64,000 nucleotides of DNA from Streptococcus caballi DSM 19004. Its GTDB lineage: Bacteria > Bacillota > Bacilli > Lactobacillales > Streptococcaceae. Shown here piece after piece: positions 35,568 through 44,095 of the stretch (position 1 is the stretch's first letter; each line of letters starts with the position of its first letter). Location: positions 48,867-112,866 of the forward strand of contig NZ_KB904085.1 of assembly GCF_000379985.1 (NCBI RefSeq), in the 5' to 3' direction. Under the pieces are notes generated by a model. That model was not told the DNA's origin and ran no database searches. It saw only the letters and a list, made by a program, of their open reading frames with translations. The position numbers were made by a program, and so were the translations under genes.

Positions 35568-37586
35568 ATGTTCTATTTCAAACTAGCTTTCAACAATTTA
35601 AAGCATTCTTTCAAACACTTTGCTCCCTTTTTCCTGGTAGGTGTGACGACCTTTGTCTTTAGTAATATCACGCTGTTACTGGAAATGAGTCCCATGGCTG
35701 CTTCCATGGGAACAGGGCAAATGGCTCTGGGGCTAGCCTACATTGTCTTAGCTATCCTATCAGCTATCCTCTGTCTTTATAGCTATCATTTTCTCCTCAA
35801 GCAACGTCATCAAGAATTTGGTCTCTATAATATTATTGGGATGAACAAGAGTCAGATTATCCGCGTAGCTAGTATAGAACTCTTTGTGATTTACCTAATT
35901 ACTGTTCTTTTGGGTCTTATCTTTAGTGCGATTTTCTCGAATTTCTTCTATCTGATTTTCGTCAATATCATTGACTACAAGGATCTACACTTCTCTCTGA
36001 CAGCTCAGCCATTTATTATCAATACTAGTCTTTTCGCTGCTATTTTTGTGGGGCTTGAACTTGTTAATATCCGCAAGATTGGGCGAACTTCCGCTTTGAA
36101 TCTCTTTAAAAACCAAAGTCAAGGTGAACGTGAACCTAAGGGAAACCTTATCCTAGCGCTTATCGCTCTGCTAGCTCTTGCTTATGGCTACCACTTGTCT
36201 CTTTCTGCCGGTAATAGTAGTGCCCTCATTGCCATTGGGAAGTTCTTCCAGGCTATCTTGGCGGTTATTTTGGGAACCTACCTTTTCTATATTAGTTTTA
36301 CCACTTGGTATTTGAAGGCTCGTCGTAAAAATAAAAAATACTTTTATCAATCTGAGCACTTCGTCAATACTTCACAGATGATCTTCCGTATGAAGCAAAA
36401 CGCCGTTGGGTTGGCCAATATTACCCTACTTGCTATCATGGCTTTTGTGACGGTCTTCTCGACAGTGGCTCTATACACCAACACTAATAATCTGATTAAA
36501 GACCAATTTCCTAAATCTTCTGTTTTTGAACTCATCAATACCACCAATCAAGAAGAAGCAGATGCCTTGATTAAAAACTATATCGAAAAACCTCTCGGAA
36601 AAGACGCCAAGTCACTCATGCAATATTCCTACTCCACTTACGCTGTCAATTACCCCAAGGGTAAGAATCAGAACTTAATCGTAGATAAAGTATCTGCCAA
36701 CAGCAAAAGGAATCTTGTGCAGACGGTCTCTAAAATGGAGGCTCTGCAAGTTATGACTCAAGATGAGTTTATAAAATTAGGCAATCAACTAGAACCCTTG
36801 TCAGAACACCAAGTGGCTGTCTATGATTTCGACAATTCTCAATCTCACCAGTTCAAGACCCTATCTTGGATGGGAAAGACCTATCAAAACGTTCACCAAA
36901 TCAAGCAGATCAAAAATGTGCGCGGCCTAGGAACTACTGGCTTACCAGGTGCATTGATGATTGTTGCTAATCGTAAAGTCGCCTCTGATTTATTGTCTAG
37001 TTACCAGGTTAAAGGCCCAGAAAAGACGAAAATGACCGTTTCCCAAACAAGACTGGTCATCGGCAATCTAAGCAAGGCTAATGAAACAAAATTCCTCAAA
37101 ATAGCCAATAAGAATAGCGGAACGTTAGCTGCCGATGAAAATGGCGGAGCTATCCTCTATTATAATCAAAAAAACAGCCATGAGGAAATACTCAAAATGA
37201 TGGGTGGCTTTCTCTTTGTTGGCTTCTTACTCGGTATCGCCTTCCTACTTGGCGCAGCCTTGATTATTTACTACAAACAACTATCTGAAGGTGTACAAGA
37301 TAAAGAGTCTTACAGGATTTTGCAGGAGGTTGGAATGAGCCTCAAACAAGTCAAGAAGACCATCAATTCACAGGTTATCCTCGTTTTCTTCTTACCCTTG
37401 GTCATGGCTATCATCCACTTCATCTTTGCCTTGCCGATTTTAAAATCTCTACTTACCGGTTTCGGTGTTCAAAGTGACAGCCTTATCTATACTGTCAGTG
37501 CGGGGACTATCCTTGTCATCTTGCTCATTTACTTCGGCATTTATAGGCTAACCAGCAGGACTTACTATAAGATCATTGAAAGATAA
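35568..37586 (+). CDS. bceB: Bacitracin/antimicrobial-peptide ABC transporter permease, BceB/MbrB-like
   Basis: A 672-residue FtsX-type permease with ten predicted membrane segments and a large extracellular domain between TM7 and TM8 (about residues 310-545), the hallmark of BceB-type transporters and the part that binds the drug and the kinase. The start ATG 35568 has AGGAGG nine bases upstream; a GTG at 35559 would leave no spacing. The C-terminal half repeats the LLGAALIIYYKQLSEGVQDKE pattern of FtsX cores. The substrate is probably a lipid II-cycle inhibitor. Confidence 0.9.
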   Translation: MFYFKLAFNNLKHSFKHFAPFFLVGVTTFVFSNITLLLEMSPMAASMGTGQMALGLAYIVLAILSAILCLYSYHFLLKQRHQEFGLYNIIGMNKSQIIRVASIELFVIYLITVLLGLIFSAIFSNFFYLIFVNIIDYKDLHFSLTAQPFIINTSLFAAIFVGLELVNIRKIGRTSALNLFKNQSQGEREPKGNLILALIALLALAYGYHLSLSAGNSSALIAIGKFFQAILAVILGTYLFYISFTTWYLKARRKNKKYFYQSEHFVNTSQMIFRMKQNAVGLANITLLAIMAFVTVFSTVALYTNTNNLIKDQFPKSSVFELINTTNQEEADALIKNYIEKPLGKDAKSLMQYSYSTYAVNYPKGKNQNLIVDKVSANSKRNLVQTVSKMEALQVMTQDEFIKLGNQLEPLSEHQVAVYDFDNSQSHQFKTLSWMGKTYQNVHQIKQIKNVRGLGTTGLPGALMIVANRKVASDLLSSYQVKGPEKTKMTVSQTRLVIGNLSKANETKFLKIANKNSGTLAADENGGAILYYNQKNSHEEILKMMGGFLFVGFLLGIAFLLGAALIIYYKQLSEGVQDKESYRILQEVGMSLKQVKKTINSQVILVFFLPLVMAIIHFIFALPILKSLLTGFGVQSDSLIYTVSAGTILVILLIYFGIYRLTSRTYYKIIER

Positions 37587-37816
37587 GCAATTCCTTAGGA
37601 AATGGTTAGAATGACACTTTTAGAAATAAAACCTCTAGGGAGTTGACTTCCTAAAAGTGTGTGACAGCGCCTAGATACACGACGTATCGACCTAAACTAA
37701 AAAAAGAAGGATAGATGAGATTTACTCTCTGTGTTGCTAGTCTATGACTGGTAATTTAGTGCGTGAAAGATAGACTAAGTGGCGAAAAATCGCCACTTTT
37801 TTGGTAAAATGAAGGT
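37587..37816 (+). promoter_or_regulatory. bceB-bceR gap with two inverted repeats
   Basis: ACACTTTTAG (37614-37623) is inverted at 37651-37660. A strong terminator-like hairpin (AAGTGGCGA-AAAA-TCGCCACTT-TTTT, 37777-37802) stands only about 15 bases before bceR, so it should either end upstream transcripts or attenuate bceRS. A promoter between the hairpin and bceR would have to be nearly leaderless (TAAAAT at 37805). Confidence 0.6.
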
Positions 37817-38482
37817 ATGATAAAAAAGAAAATGATTTATCTTGTTGAAGACGATGGGACCATTGTTGATGTGTTGAAGAAACATCTTTCTAAGACCTAT
37901 CAGGTGGCCAGCGTCAGCAATTTTCGCAATATCAGTCGAGAAGTAGAAGCGCTCAAACCCGACCTCATCCTCATGGATATTACGCTCCCCTACTTTAATG
38001 GCTTTTACTGGACGACCCAAATCCGCCAATACTCAACGGTGCCCATTGTGTTTATCTCATCCAGCGATGATGAGATGGATATGGTTATGGCTCTCAATAT
38101 GGGCGGTGACGATTTTATCTCTAAGCCTTTTTCGCTGACTATTCTGGATGCCAAAATCGCAGCCTTTCTGCGACGCGCCCAGCAATTTGTCACGGACGAG
38201 TATAGATTGGATCAATTCAGCCTCAGCCGTGATGGTTTTTTGTCAAATGGAGCAGATCGGGTCACCTTATCACCAACGGAAAATAAGATCCTGACCATCC
38301 TCTTTGCCCATCTTAATCAGGTGGTCTCTAAGGAAGATTTGCTGGAAAAACTTTGGGAGAATGAGAGTTTCATTGACCAAAATACCCTCAGCGTCAATAT
38401 GACACGCCTACGTAAGAAGGTTATTCCTCTGGGATTTGACCGCATTCATACCGTGAGAGGAGTTGGCTACCTACTCAAATGA
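37817..38482 (+). CDS. bceR: OmpR-family response regulator, BceR/MbrC-like
   Basis: A 221-residue regulator with acidic pocket EDD (11-13), phospho-acceptor Asp54 (LILMDITLPYF), Lys in ISKPF, and an OmpR-type winged helix (TLSPTENKILTILF...). It should bind the operator at 33142 and activate the upstream transporter genes. The start is unsure: ATG 37817 has GAAGG only one base before it, ATG 37832 has a weak RBS. Overlaps bceS by 4 bases. Confidence 0.9.
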   Translation: MIKKKMIYLVEDDGTIVDVLKKHLSKTYQVASVSNFRNISREVEALKPDLILMDITLPYFNGFYWTTQIRQYSTVPIVFISSSDDEMDMVMALNMGGDDFISKPFSLTILDAKIAAFLRRAQQFVTDEYRLDQFSLSRDGFLSNGADRVTLSPTENKILTILFAHLNQVVSKEDLLEKLWENESFIDQNTLSVNMTRLRKKVIPLGFDRIHTVRGVGYLLK

Positions 38483-39420
38483 TGATTTGGACATTTTTAC
38501 GGGAATACCGCATTTGGTATCTGACCTACTTTCTCATGTCGGCTACCTATTGGTTGACCTTTTACCTCTATCGCTTACCCATGGCTTATTTTGGTATGAG
38601 CATTTTGTTTAATCTGACCTTCTTACTCATCATTAGTCTCACTATCTGGCTAAAATTTAGAAAAAAGATGCAGACTTTAGAAGAGTTTCTCTATCTTGAT
38701 GAGTTGACTGACTTACATTCACCGTCTGAGCTAGCTTATCAAGATCTCATCAGTCGGGTCAAAGATGCTGACAACCAAGACCGGTCAGCCACTAAAGAGC
38801 AGTTGCGACAGCAGCAGGAACTCATCAAAATGTGGTCCCATCAGATGAAAGTTCCTCTGTCAGCCCTATCTCTCATGGCACAGACTGATAAAATGGATAG
38901 TCGAGAAGTGCGTCAGCAGCTCCTACGTTTGGAGAATTACGTTGATACTCTCCTCACCTATCTCAAGTTTAACAAAAACAAAGATGACTTCCGTTTTGAG
39001 GAATGCTCTGTCCGTGACCTTGTGACAGACTTGGTTAAAAAATATCGCATCGCTTTTCTTGCTAAGCACTTGTCCATTAACATTGAGGGAGACTGGCATT
39101 TAAAAACAGATAAAAAATGGCTTAATTTTGCTATTTCACAAGTTCTGGATAATGCTATTAAGTATTCCAAAGAGAGTTCAGTGATACAAATTAATATTTC
39201 ACAAGGCAGAATCAGTATCATCGATCATGGTATTGGAATACTAGAGGAAGATTTACCACGAATTTTTGAGGAAGGCTTCACAGGATATAACGGTCACGAA
39301 CATCAGAAGGCTACAGGATTTGGACTTTACATGACAAAGCAAGTCCTAGACCAGCTGGATCTAGATATTGTCATTACAAGCCAGATTGGTCAGGGAACGC
39401 AGGTTACTATTTTAAAGTAA
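38479..39420 (+). CDS. bceS: Intramembrane-sensing histidine kinase, BceS/MbrD-like
   Basis: A 313-residue kinase with two N-terminal membrane helices joined by almost no extracellular loop (about 13-31 and 37-58), typical of BceS kinases that sense through the BceAB transporter. H-box WSHQMKVPLSAL with His121, N-box LDNAIKYS, G1 DHGIGI and G2 ATGFGLYM are all present. Translated from an ATGA overlap with bceR. Confidence 0.9.
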   Translation: MMIWTFLREYRIWYLTYFLMSATYWLTFYLYRLPMAYFGMSILFNLTFLLIISLTIWLKFRKKMQTLEEFLYLDELTDLHSPSELAYQDLISRVKDADNQDRSATKEQLRQQQELIKMWSHQMKVPLSALSLMAQTDKMDSREVRQQLLRLENYVDTLLTYLKFNKNKDDFRFEECSVRDLVTDLVKKYRIAFLAKHLSINIEGDWHLKTDKKWLNFAISQVLDNAIKYSKESSVIQINISQGRISIIDHGIGILEEDLPRIFEEGFTGYNGHEHQKATGFGLYMTKQVLDQLDLDIVITSQIGQGTQVTILK

Positions 39421-39485
39421 CTTGACTCAGGATGTTACTTTTTTTCTTTTCTAAAAAATGATATAATTAAGACCAAGGAGAAATA

Positions 39486-40043
39486 ATGGTCAAACGTGAT
39501 TTAATTAGAAATATAATTTTAATAGTCATTGCATTACTAGTGTTCTTTTTACTGAGAATCTTTGTGTTTTCAACATTTAAAGTTCATGAAGATGCTTCAA
39601 ATGCTTATTTGAAAAATGGTGATGTTGTACTTGTCAATCGAAACAAAGACCCTCAGTATAAAGATTTTATTGTCTACAAAGTGAAGGATATTTACTATAT
39701 CAGCCGTGTCATTGCTACTGAAGGTCAAGAAGCAACTGTTATGGATGATATTTTATATATAGATAAAGCTGTTAAGGATGAGCCCTATATTGAGAGCGAG
39801 AAACTTAAATATCAGTCCTCTGCTGATGGTCAGACTGCCTTTACTTCGGATTTTTCAATTCCTTCAATAACGAAAAATAAGTATACCAAAGTCCCTAAAG
39901 GCTATTATCTGGTCTTAAATGACAATCGCCAAAATACAAATGATAGTCGTCGTTTTGGCTTGATAAAGGAAAGTCAGATTCGTGGCGTCATTTCATTCAG
40001 ACTGTTCCCTCTAAAAAACTTCGGCTTTGTTAATGCCGAATGA
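39486..40043 (+). CDS. lepB: Signal peptidase I-like protein with altered catalytic site
   Basis: 185 residues: one N-terminal membrane helix (about 9-30), then an S26-like beta domain. The Ser-containing box is FKVHEDASNAYLKNGDVV (Ser38 aligns with the catalytic serine, SN in place of the usual SM), and the last box LNDNRQNTNDSRRFG matches the LGDNRxxSxDSR consensus. In the Lys box the sequence is YYISRVIA: Ser73 stands where the general-base lysine (KRV) normally is. The enzyme may be inactive, use another base, or have a specialised role like the inactive SipA-type proteins of pilus loci. Terminator follows. Confidence 0.8.
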   Translation: MVKRDLIRNIILIVIALLVFFLLRIFVFSTFKVHEDASNAYLKNGDVVLVNRNKDPQYKDFIVYKVKDIYYISRVIATEGQEATVMDDILYIDKAVKDEPYIESEKLKYQSSADGQTAFTSDFSIPSITKNKYTKVPKGYYLVLNDNRQNTNDSRRFGLIKESQIRGVISFRLFPLKNFGFVNAE

Positions 40044-40052
40044 ATGAATTAA

Positions 40053-40074
40053 AAAGAGCAAGAGCTCTTTTTTT
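40053..40074 (+). terminator. Terminator of the signal peptidase-like gene
   Basis: AAAGAGC-AAGA-GCTCTTT followed by TTTT. Confidence 0.85.
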
Positions 40075-40080
40075 GATACA

Positions 40081-40109
40081 AAAAGTTCACATAACATGTG
40101 TGAACTTTT
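40081..40109 (-). terminator. Terminator of xerS
   Basis: AAAAGTTCACA (40081-40091) is inverted at 40099-40109 and overlaps the last bases of xerS; reading the minus strand it ends in CTTTTTG. Confidence 0.8.
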
Positions 40110-41178
40110 ATAATTTATCCAAGGCATTTTTCTGTTCGTCGTTGACGATATGAGTATAGAGGTCAGTTACTTGGGTAGAAGCATGACCTAGCTGATGACT
40201 GACAAGAACCTGTGATTTAGTTGCATCATAGAGCCGTGTGGCTAGTGTATGCCTTAACTTGTGAGGTGTAACCCGTATTTTAAAATCTTCAGAGTATTTC
40301 CCAACCATTTTTTCAACACTAGAAGAATCAATACGATTTGGAATCCCGCGATATTCAGATAGAAATAGGGCGACATCTTGTTTTTCAGCCTTGTAGCGAG
40401 CCTTACGAACCTGTAAATATTGCTCTAAATAGGGTTTGGCAAAAGCAGCAACGTTGACCGAATCACGTTTTCCTCCCTTTCTAGTCACTTCAATAACCAT
40501 CATATTGAGATTAATATCCTTTAAGTCAAGATTAACCGCTTCAGATAAACGGACGCCAGATGCAAGCAGTAGTGCAATAATAGCTAAATCTCGTTCCTTG
40601 TTTTTTATAAAGGAAGATAGGGCACGTTTCGAAAGTTTGTGTTCATATTCACAATCTATGTACTCTAAGAATTCCATAGTTTCATCGCCTAAGAAGAGTT
40701 TTTGCTTAATATTTTCAGCCCGCGCAGCCAGAGTTTCCTTTTTCTTTTTTGTAGAAATCTTTTTCATAACGTTTCGGTAAAAATATGGTTCTCCATCAGC
40801 ATTTTCAACCTCCTCGGTCAGATATTTAAAAAGACTAGATAAGGCTGATAAAGTTCGATTGATGGTTGTCTGAGAGACGCCATTTTGTGTGGTATTAGCA
40901 TTCAACAAAGGACGTTCTCGCAAATATAAAACGAATGCTTCCATATCTTTTTTTGATAAATTTTCAAGAGTTTCTAAATCAATGTCATCAATTTTTTCAG
41001 CATGTGAAATCCCAGAATCAATCAGCCATTCCAAAAAGCGACGGTATTCCTTGAGGTATTCATAGAGGGTTGTAAAGCTATAAGGCACAGCGAGTTTGGA
41101 TTGATAGTAATCCAAGATGTACCAAGGCATAATTTCTTTGAGCTGATCAATTTTTTCAAGTAATAATTCACGTTTCAT
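40108..41178 (-). CDS. xerS: Tyrosine recombinase XerS
   Basis: The single chromosome-dimer resolvase of streptococci and lactococci, replacing XerC/XerD. At 356 residues from ATG 41178 ([10 protein letters not shown]) it is exactly family length; upstream in-frame codons were rejected. Catalytic set: Arg210 ([10 protein letters not shown]), His306-x-x-Arg309 ([10 protein letters not shown]), His332 (LGHAS) and Tyr341 (LYTHI). It lies beside its target dif_SL site at 41234, which separates it from a phage integrase. Works with FtsK at the septum. Confidence 0.96.
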   Translation of the reverse strand: MKRELLLEKIDQLKEIMPWYILDYYQSKLAVPYSFTTLYEYLKEYRRFLEWLIDSGISHAEKIDDIDLETLENLSKKDMEAFVLYLRERPLLNANTTQNGVSQTTINRTLSALSSLFKYLTEEVENADGEPYFYRNVMKKISTKKKKETLAARAENIKQKLFLGDETMEFLEYIDCEYEHKLSKRALSSFIKNKERDLAIIALLLASGVRLSEAVNLDLKDINLNMMVIEVTRKGGKRDSVNVAAFAKPYLEQYLQVRKARYKAEKQDVALFLSEYRGIPNRIDSSSVEKMVGKYSEDFKIRVTPHKLRHTLATRLYDATKSQVLVSHQLGHASTQVTDLYTHIVNDEQKNALDKL

Positions 41179-41233
41179 CGTCAAATATCTCCATAGATTT
41201 TTATAATAGGAGTATATCATATCCCTATGCTTT

Positions 41234-41264
41234 TTTCAAGAAAATTACAGTTTTTCGGAAAGAT
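41234..41264. other. dif_SL chromosome dimer resolution site
   Basis: A 31-base site just upstream of xerS. On the minus strand it reads ATCTTTCCGAAAAACT followed by GTAATTTTCTTGAAA, matching the streptococcal dif_SL consensus at all but a couple of positions, as I recall it. Location, length and imperfect arms (TTTTCxTGAAA/TTTCCGAAAAA) agree. It marks the replication terminus region. Confidence 0.92.
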
Positions 41265-41289
41265 GATAAAAGAAAGACATTCTTTTTTA

Positions 41290-41315
41290 TTTTACATAAT
41301 TAACATTATGTAAAA
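41290..41315. repeat. Palindrome ACATAA-N6-TTATGT next to dif
   Basis: Ten-base arms (TTTTACATAA and its complement) flank six bases, 25 bases from dif. Similar ACATAA/G-N6-TTATGT sites occur at 43722-43739 and 44071-44088. It may be an operator; the binding protein is not known. Confidence 0.5.
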
Positions 41316-41380
41316 CTGCTGTGCATTGACCAACGTTTGTTTTGCTAGATTATTTTTATTATTTTTGAAATTTTAACAAA

Positions 41381-41428
41381 AAATCTATCGCAGTACTAAA
41401 AGATTCAGTTAGTCCTCGCGATAGATTT
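41381..41428 (-). terminator. Terminator of ffh
   Basis: AAATCTATCGC and GCGATAGATTT pair over a 26-base loop that itself can pair (GGACTAA/TTAGTAC). On the minus strand TTTTTTGTT follows. Confidence 0.8.
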
Positions 41429-41432
41429 TTGT

Positions 41433-43004
41433 TTATTTACGTTTTTTCTTAGCTTTTTTTATTTTATTAGCTTGGCGTTTCATGGCTTGCTTCATAGCAA
41501 ATTGTCCGACTTTGCCTTTTAATCCGCCACCAAACATTTGGCTCATATCCATATTACCACTTAAAGATGATAAATCTGGCATGCCACCTTGTCCCACCAT
41601 TCCTTCAAGAGCTGACATATCCATACCGTTCATATCTGGCATATTTTTTGGCAAGTTATTTGGATTAACACCCATTTGTCGCATCATCTTATCCATATCA
41701 CCATCACCAGACATGACACCTTGCATCATTTGCTTGGCTTGATTGAAATCTTTGATAAATTTATTGACTTCGACAAATGAGTTTCCCGAACCTGCAGCAA
41801 TACGGCGACGGCGGCTTGGGTTGAGCAAATCAGGATTTTCACGTTCTTCTAGTGTCATTGATGACACAATAGCGCGTTTACGAGCGACAGCTTTTTCATC
41901 AACTTTAAAGTTTTTAAGCGCTGGGTTATTTGCCATACCAGGGATCATTTTGAGCAAATCTTCCATTGGGCCCATATTCTGAACTTGATCAAGCTGGTCG
42001 ATGAAATCGTTGAAATCAAAGGTGTTTTCACGCATTTTTTCTGCGAGTTCCAATGATTTTTTCTCGTCATATTCTTGGCTGGCTTTTTCAATCAATGTCA
42101 GCAAATCACCCATGCCAAGGATACGGCTAGACATACGGTCTGGGTGGAAGGTTTCAATATCCGTAATTTTTTCACCAGTACCAGTGAATTTGATTGGTTT
42201 ACCAGTGATTTCACGGATTGAAAGTGCAGCACCACCACGTGTATCACCGTCAATCTTAGTTAAAACAACCCCTGTGATATCCAATTGTTTGTTGAATTCA
42301 TCAGCGACGTTGGCAGCTTCTTGACCAATCATGCTATCAACAACCAAAAGAATTTCATTTGGATTTGCTAAAGCTTTAACATCACGGAGTTCTTCCATGA
42401 GTTTTTCGTCAATTTGCAAACGACCAGCCGTGTCAATGATAACGTAATCGTTGTGATTTTCTTTGGCTTGTGTCAAACCATTTGTCACGATTTCAACAGC
42501 TGAGTGGTCGGTTCCCATGTCAAAAACTGGGACATTGATTTGACTACCAAGTGTTTTTAATTGGTCAATAGCCGCTGGTCGGTAAATATCGGCAGCAATC
42601 ATCAAGGGGCGTGCATTTTCATCTTTAATCAGCTTGTTAGCTAATTTCCCTGCAAATGTTGTTTTACCAGCACCTTGGAGACCGACCATCATAATGATTG
42701 TTGGGATTTTAGGGGATTTTTCAAGTTCAGCAGTCTCAGACCCCAAAATAGCTGTCAATTCTTCATTGACAATTTTAATAATTTGTTGTGTAGGGTCAAG
42801 CGTATCAATAATTTCGTGACCGATAGCACGTTCACGCACACGCTTGATAAAAGTTTTAACAACTGGTAATGAAACGTCAGCTTCAAGAAGAGCCAGACGA
42901 ATCTCTTTCGTGACCTCTTGAACGTCTTTTTCAGACAACTTCTTCTTTCCGCGAATATTTTTGAAAACGCCCTGTAAGCGTTCAGTTAAACTTTCAAATG
43001 CCAT
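41433..43004 (-). CDS. ffh: Signal recognition particle protein Ffh (SRP54)
   Basis: GTPase that binds signal sequences on the ribosome together with 4.5S RNA and delivers them to FtsY. 523 residues: N-domain, G-domain with G1 GLQGAGKTT (108-116), DTAGRLQ and TKIDGD, and a methionine-rich M-domain (MMQGVMSGDGDMDKMMRQMG) followed by a Gly/Met-rich tail and the basic KKAKKKRK end. In S. mutans it sits in one operon with ylxM and satCDE; here ylxM is 326 bases upstream and sat genes are elsewhere. Confidence 0.96.
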   Translation of the reverse strand: MAFESLTERLQGVFKNIRGKKKLSEKDVQEVTKEIRLALLEADVSLPVVKTFIKRVRERAIGHEIIDTLDPTQQIIKIVNEELTAILGSETAELEKSPKIPTIIMMVGLQGAGKTTFAGKLANKLIKDENARPLMIAADIYRPAAIDQLKTLGSQINVPVFDMGTDHSAVEIVTNGLTQAKENHNDYVIIDTAGRLQIDEKLMEELRDVKALANPNEILLVVDSMIGQEAANVADEFNKQLDITGVVLTKIDGDTRGGAALSIREITGKPIKFTGTGEKITDIETFHPDRMSSRILGMGDLLTLIEKASQEYDEKKSLELAEKMRENTFDFNDFIDQLDQVQNMGPMEDLLKMIPGMANNPALKNFKVDEKAVARKRAIVSSMTLEERENPDLLNPSRRRRIAAGSGNSFVEVNKFIKDFNQAKQMMQGVMSGDGDMDKMMRQMGVNPNNLPKNMPDMNGMDMSALEGMVGQGGMPDLSSLSGNMDMSQMFGGGLKGKVGQFAMKQAMKRQANKIKKAKKKRK

Positions 43005-43330
43005 ATTTTATCTCCATTAAAATTCTTTATAAAATTAACGATAAACACCGTCCTCGAGATGCCTCCCCACCCATGACTGCGCACGCTACTTTATTGCTGA
43101 CGCTAGCTTCTAGCAGAACAACAGCTGCGTCATTGTCTTGCGCAAATGAGAAAACTGTTTTACTCAACTAAAACACTAAGAACAAAACCATGATTTACGA
43201 GCTTCCTCAGCAAACATATAAATCATTGGGGAAATGCCCCCTTTTTCAACGGTAAATACCAAATAACTCAACTACCAATACCAATATTGTTATTTTGCAT
43301 CAATCAAATCATTTGTTTGTTCTCTTCAGT
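43005..43330 (-). other. Unexplained spacer between ylxM and ffh
   Basis: 326 bases that usually do not exist, since ylxM and ffh are normally adjacent. About 43060-43180 is visibly richer in G+C than its surroundings, with GCTAGAAGCTAGC-type dyads. On the minus strand, one frame of this part stays open for about 40 codons (SFAQDNDAAVVLLEASVSNK, then VACAVMGGEASRGRCLS) but lacks a start with RBS. A GGGG/CCCC hairpin lies near 43230. No family recognised; an inserted element is possible. Confidence 0.45.
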
Positions 43331-43663
43331 TTATTCTCGGTTATCAATACTGCTAAGAATGGTAATCTGCTCTGTCAAAAATGAGTCATCAGGATATTTT
43401 GATAAAATCTCATCAAAAATCTGACTGCGGACAATATAATCCGAATACATGTGCAGCTTCCTTTCGTAAGCTTCTAAAATCTTTTCAGTTCGTTTAATAT
43501 TATCATAAACTGCTTGGCGGCTGACGCCAAATTCCTCAGCAATCTCTGCCAGACTGTAATCATCTGCATAATAAAGCTCAATGTAGTTCATCTGCTTATC
43601 TGTCAGTAAAGCTGCATAGAACTCAAATAGAACATTCATACGATTGGTTTTTTCAATTTCCAT
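43331..43663 (-). CDS. ylxM: YlxM family SRP-associated protein
   Basis: A 110-residue helix-turn-helix protein ([20 protein letters not shown], then [20 protein letters not shown]) with a sigma-70 region 4-like fold, as in all YlxM/p13 proteins. Reported to stimulate SRP-FtsY GTPase activity in streptococci. It should be expressed with ffh, but the 326-base gap may weaken the coupling. Confidence 0.92.
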   Translation of the reverse strand: MEIEKTNRMNVLFEFYAALLTDKQMNYIELYYADDYSLAEIAEEFGVSRQAVYDNIKRTEKILEAYERKLHMYSDYIVRSQIFDEILSKYPDDSFLTEQITILSSIDNRE

Positions 43664-44095
43664 AAGCTCTATTCTATCATATTTTTTGGGCTTTTAATAG
43701 TCAAAAATCGAGCAATATTTCACATAATTAAATTTATGTTAACTAAAAACCCTTATAAATGATTCATTTTTAGAGAGGCGACTGACAGGCGGTCTTGAGC
43801 AGGATATGGAGCTAATAAATCAGCATCGGTACACAAAATAACACACGGGCCTCTATCTTTATTTAAGCAGTCAGGAGGCTGGTCAAAAACAATCATCTGT
43901 CTGGGATATGCCAGCAGATCAGACCAATTTCCGAATTAAGTCACTTTTTGAAAGCCACAGATCTGCGACCTATATCCATGCAGGGATGGTAGTCTTCACA
44001 CCGAAATTGTTTGTGAAAAATAGGTTGCATTCTTCATGACTTCCTTTGGATGAGACAGCTAAAAATTTTAACATAGATAAAATTATGTAAATATA
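43664..44095 (-). other. Gap with decayed coding sequence and ACATAA-N6-TTATGT sites
   Basis: 432 bases between ylxM and the GntR gene. Two of the three ACATAA-type palindromes lie here (43722 and 44071). On the minus strand from about 44010 to 43753 one frame reads MKNATYFSQTISV, stop, RLPSLHGYRSQICGFQKVT, stop, then WSDLLAYPRQMIVFDQPPD, CLNKDRGPCVILCTDADLL and APYPAQDRLSVAS, ending at 43753. Two in-frame stops imply a pseudogene of a short protein. I do not recognise the family. Confidence 0.5.

Noticed and set aside
40108..41178. Phage or ICE integrase
   Set aside because: Length, N-terminus and adjacency to dif_SL identify the housekeeping XerS.
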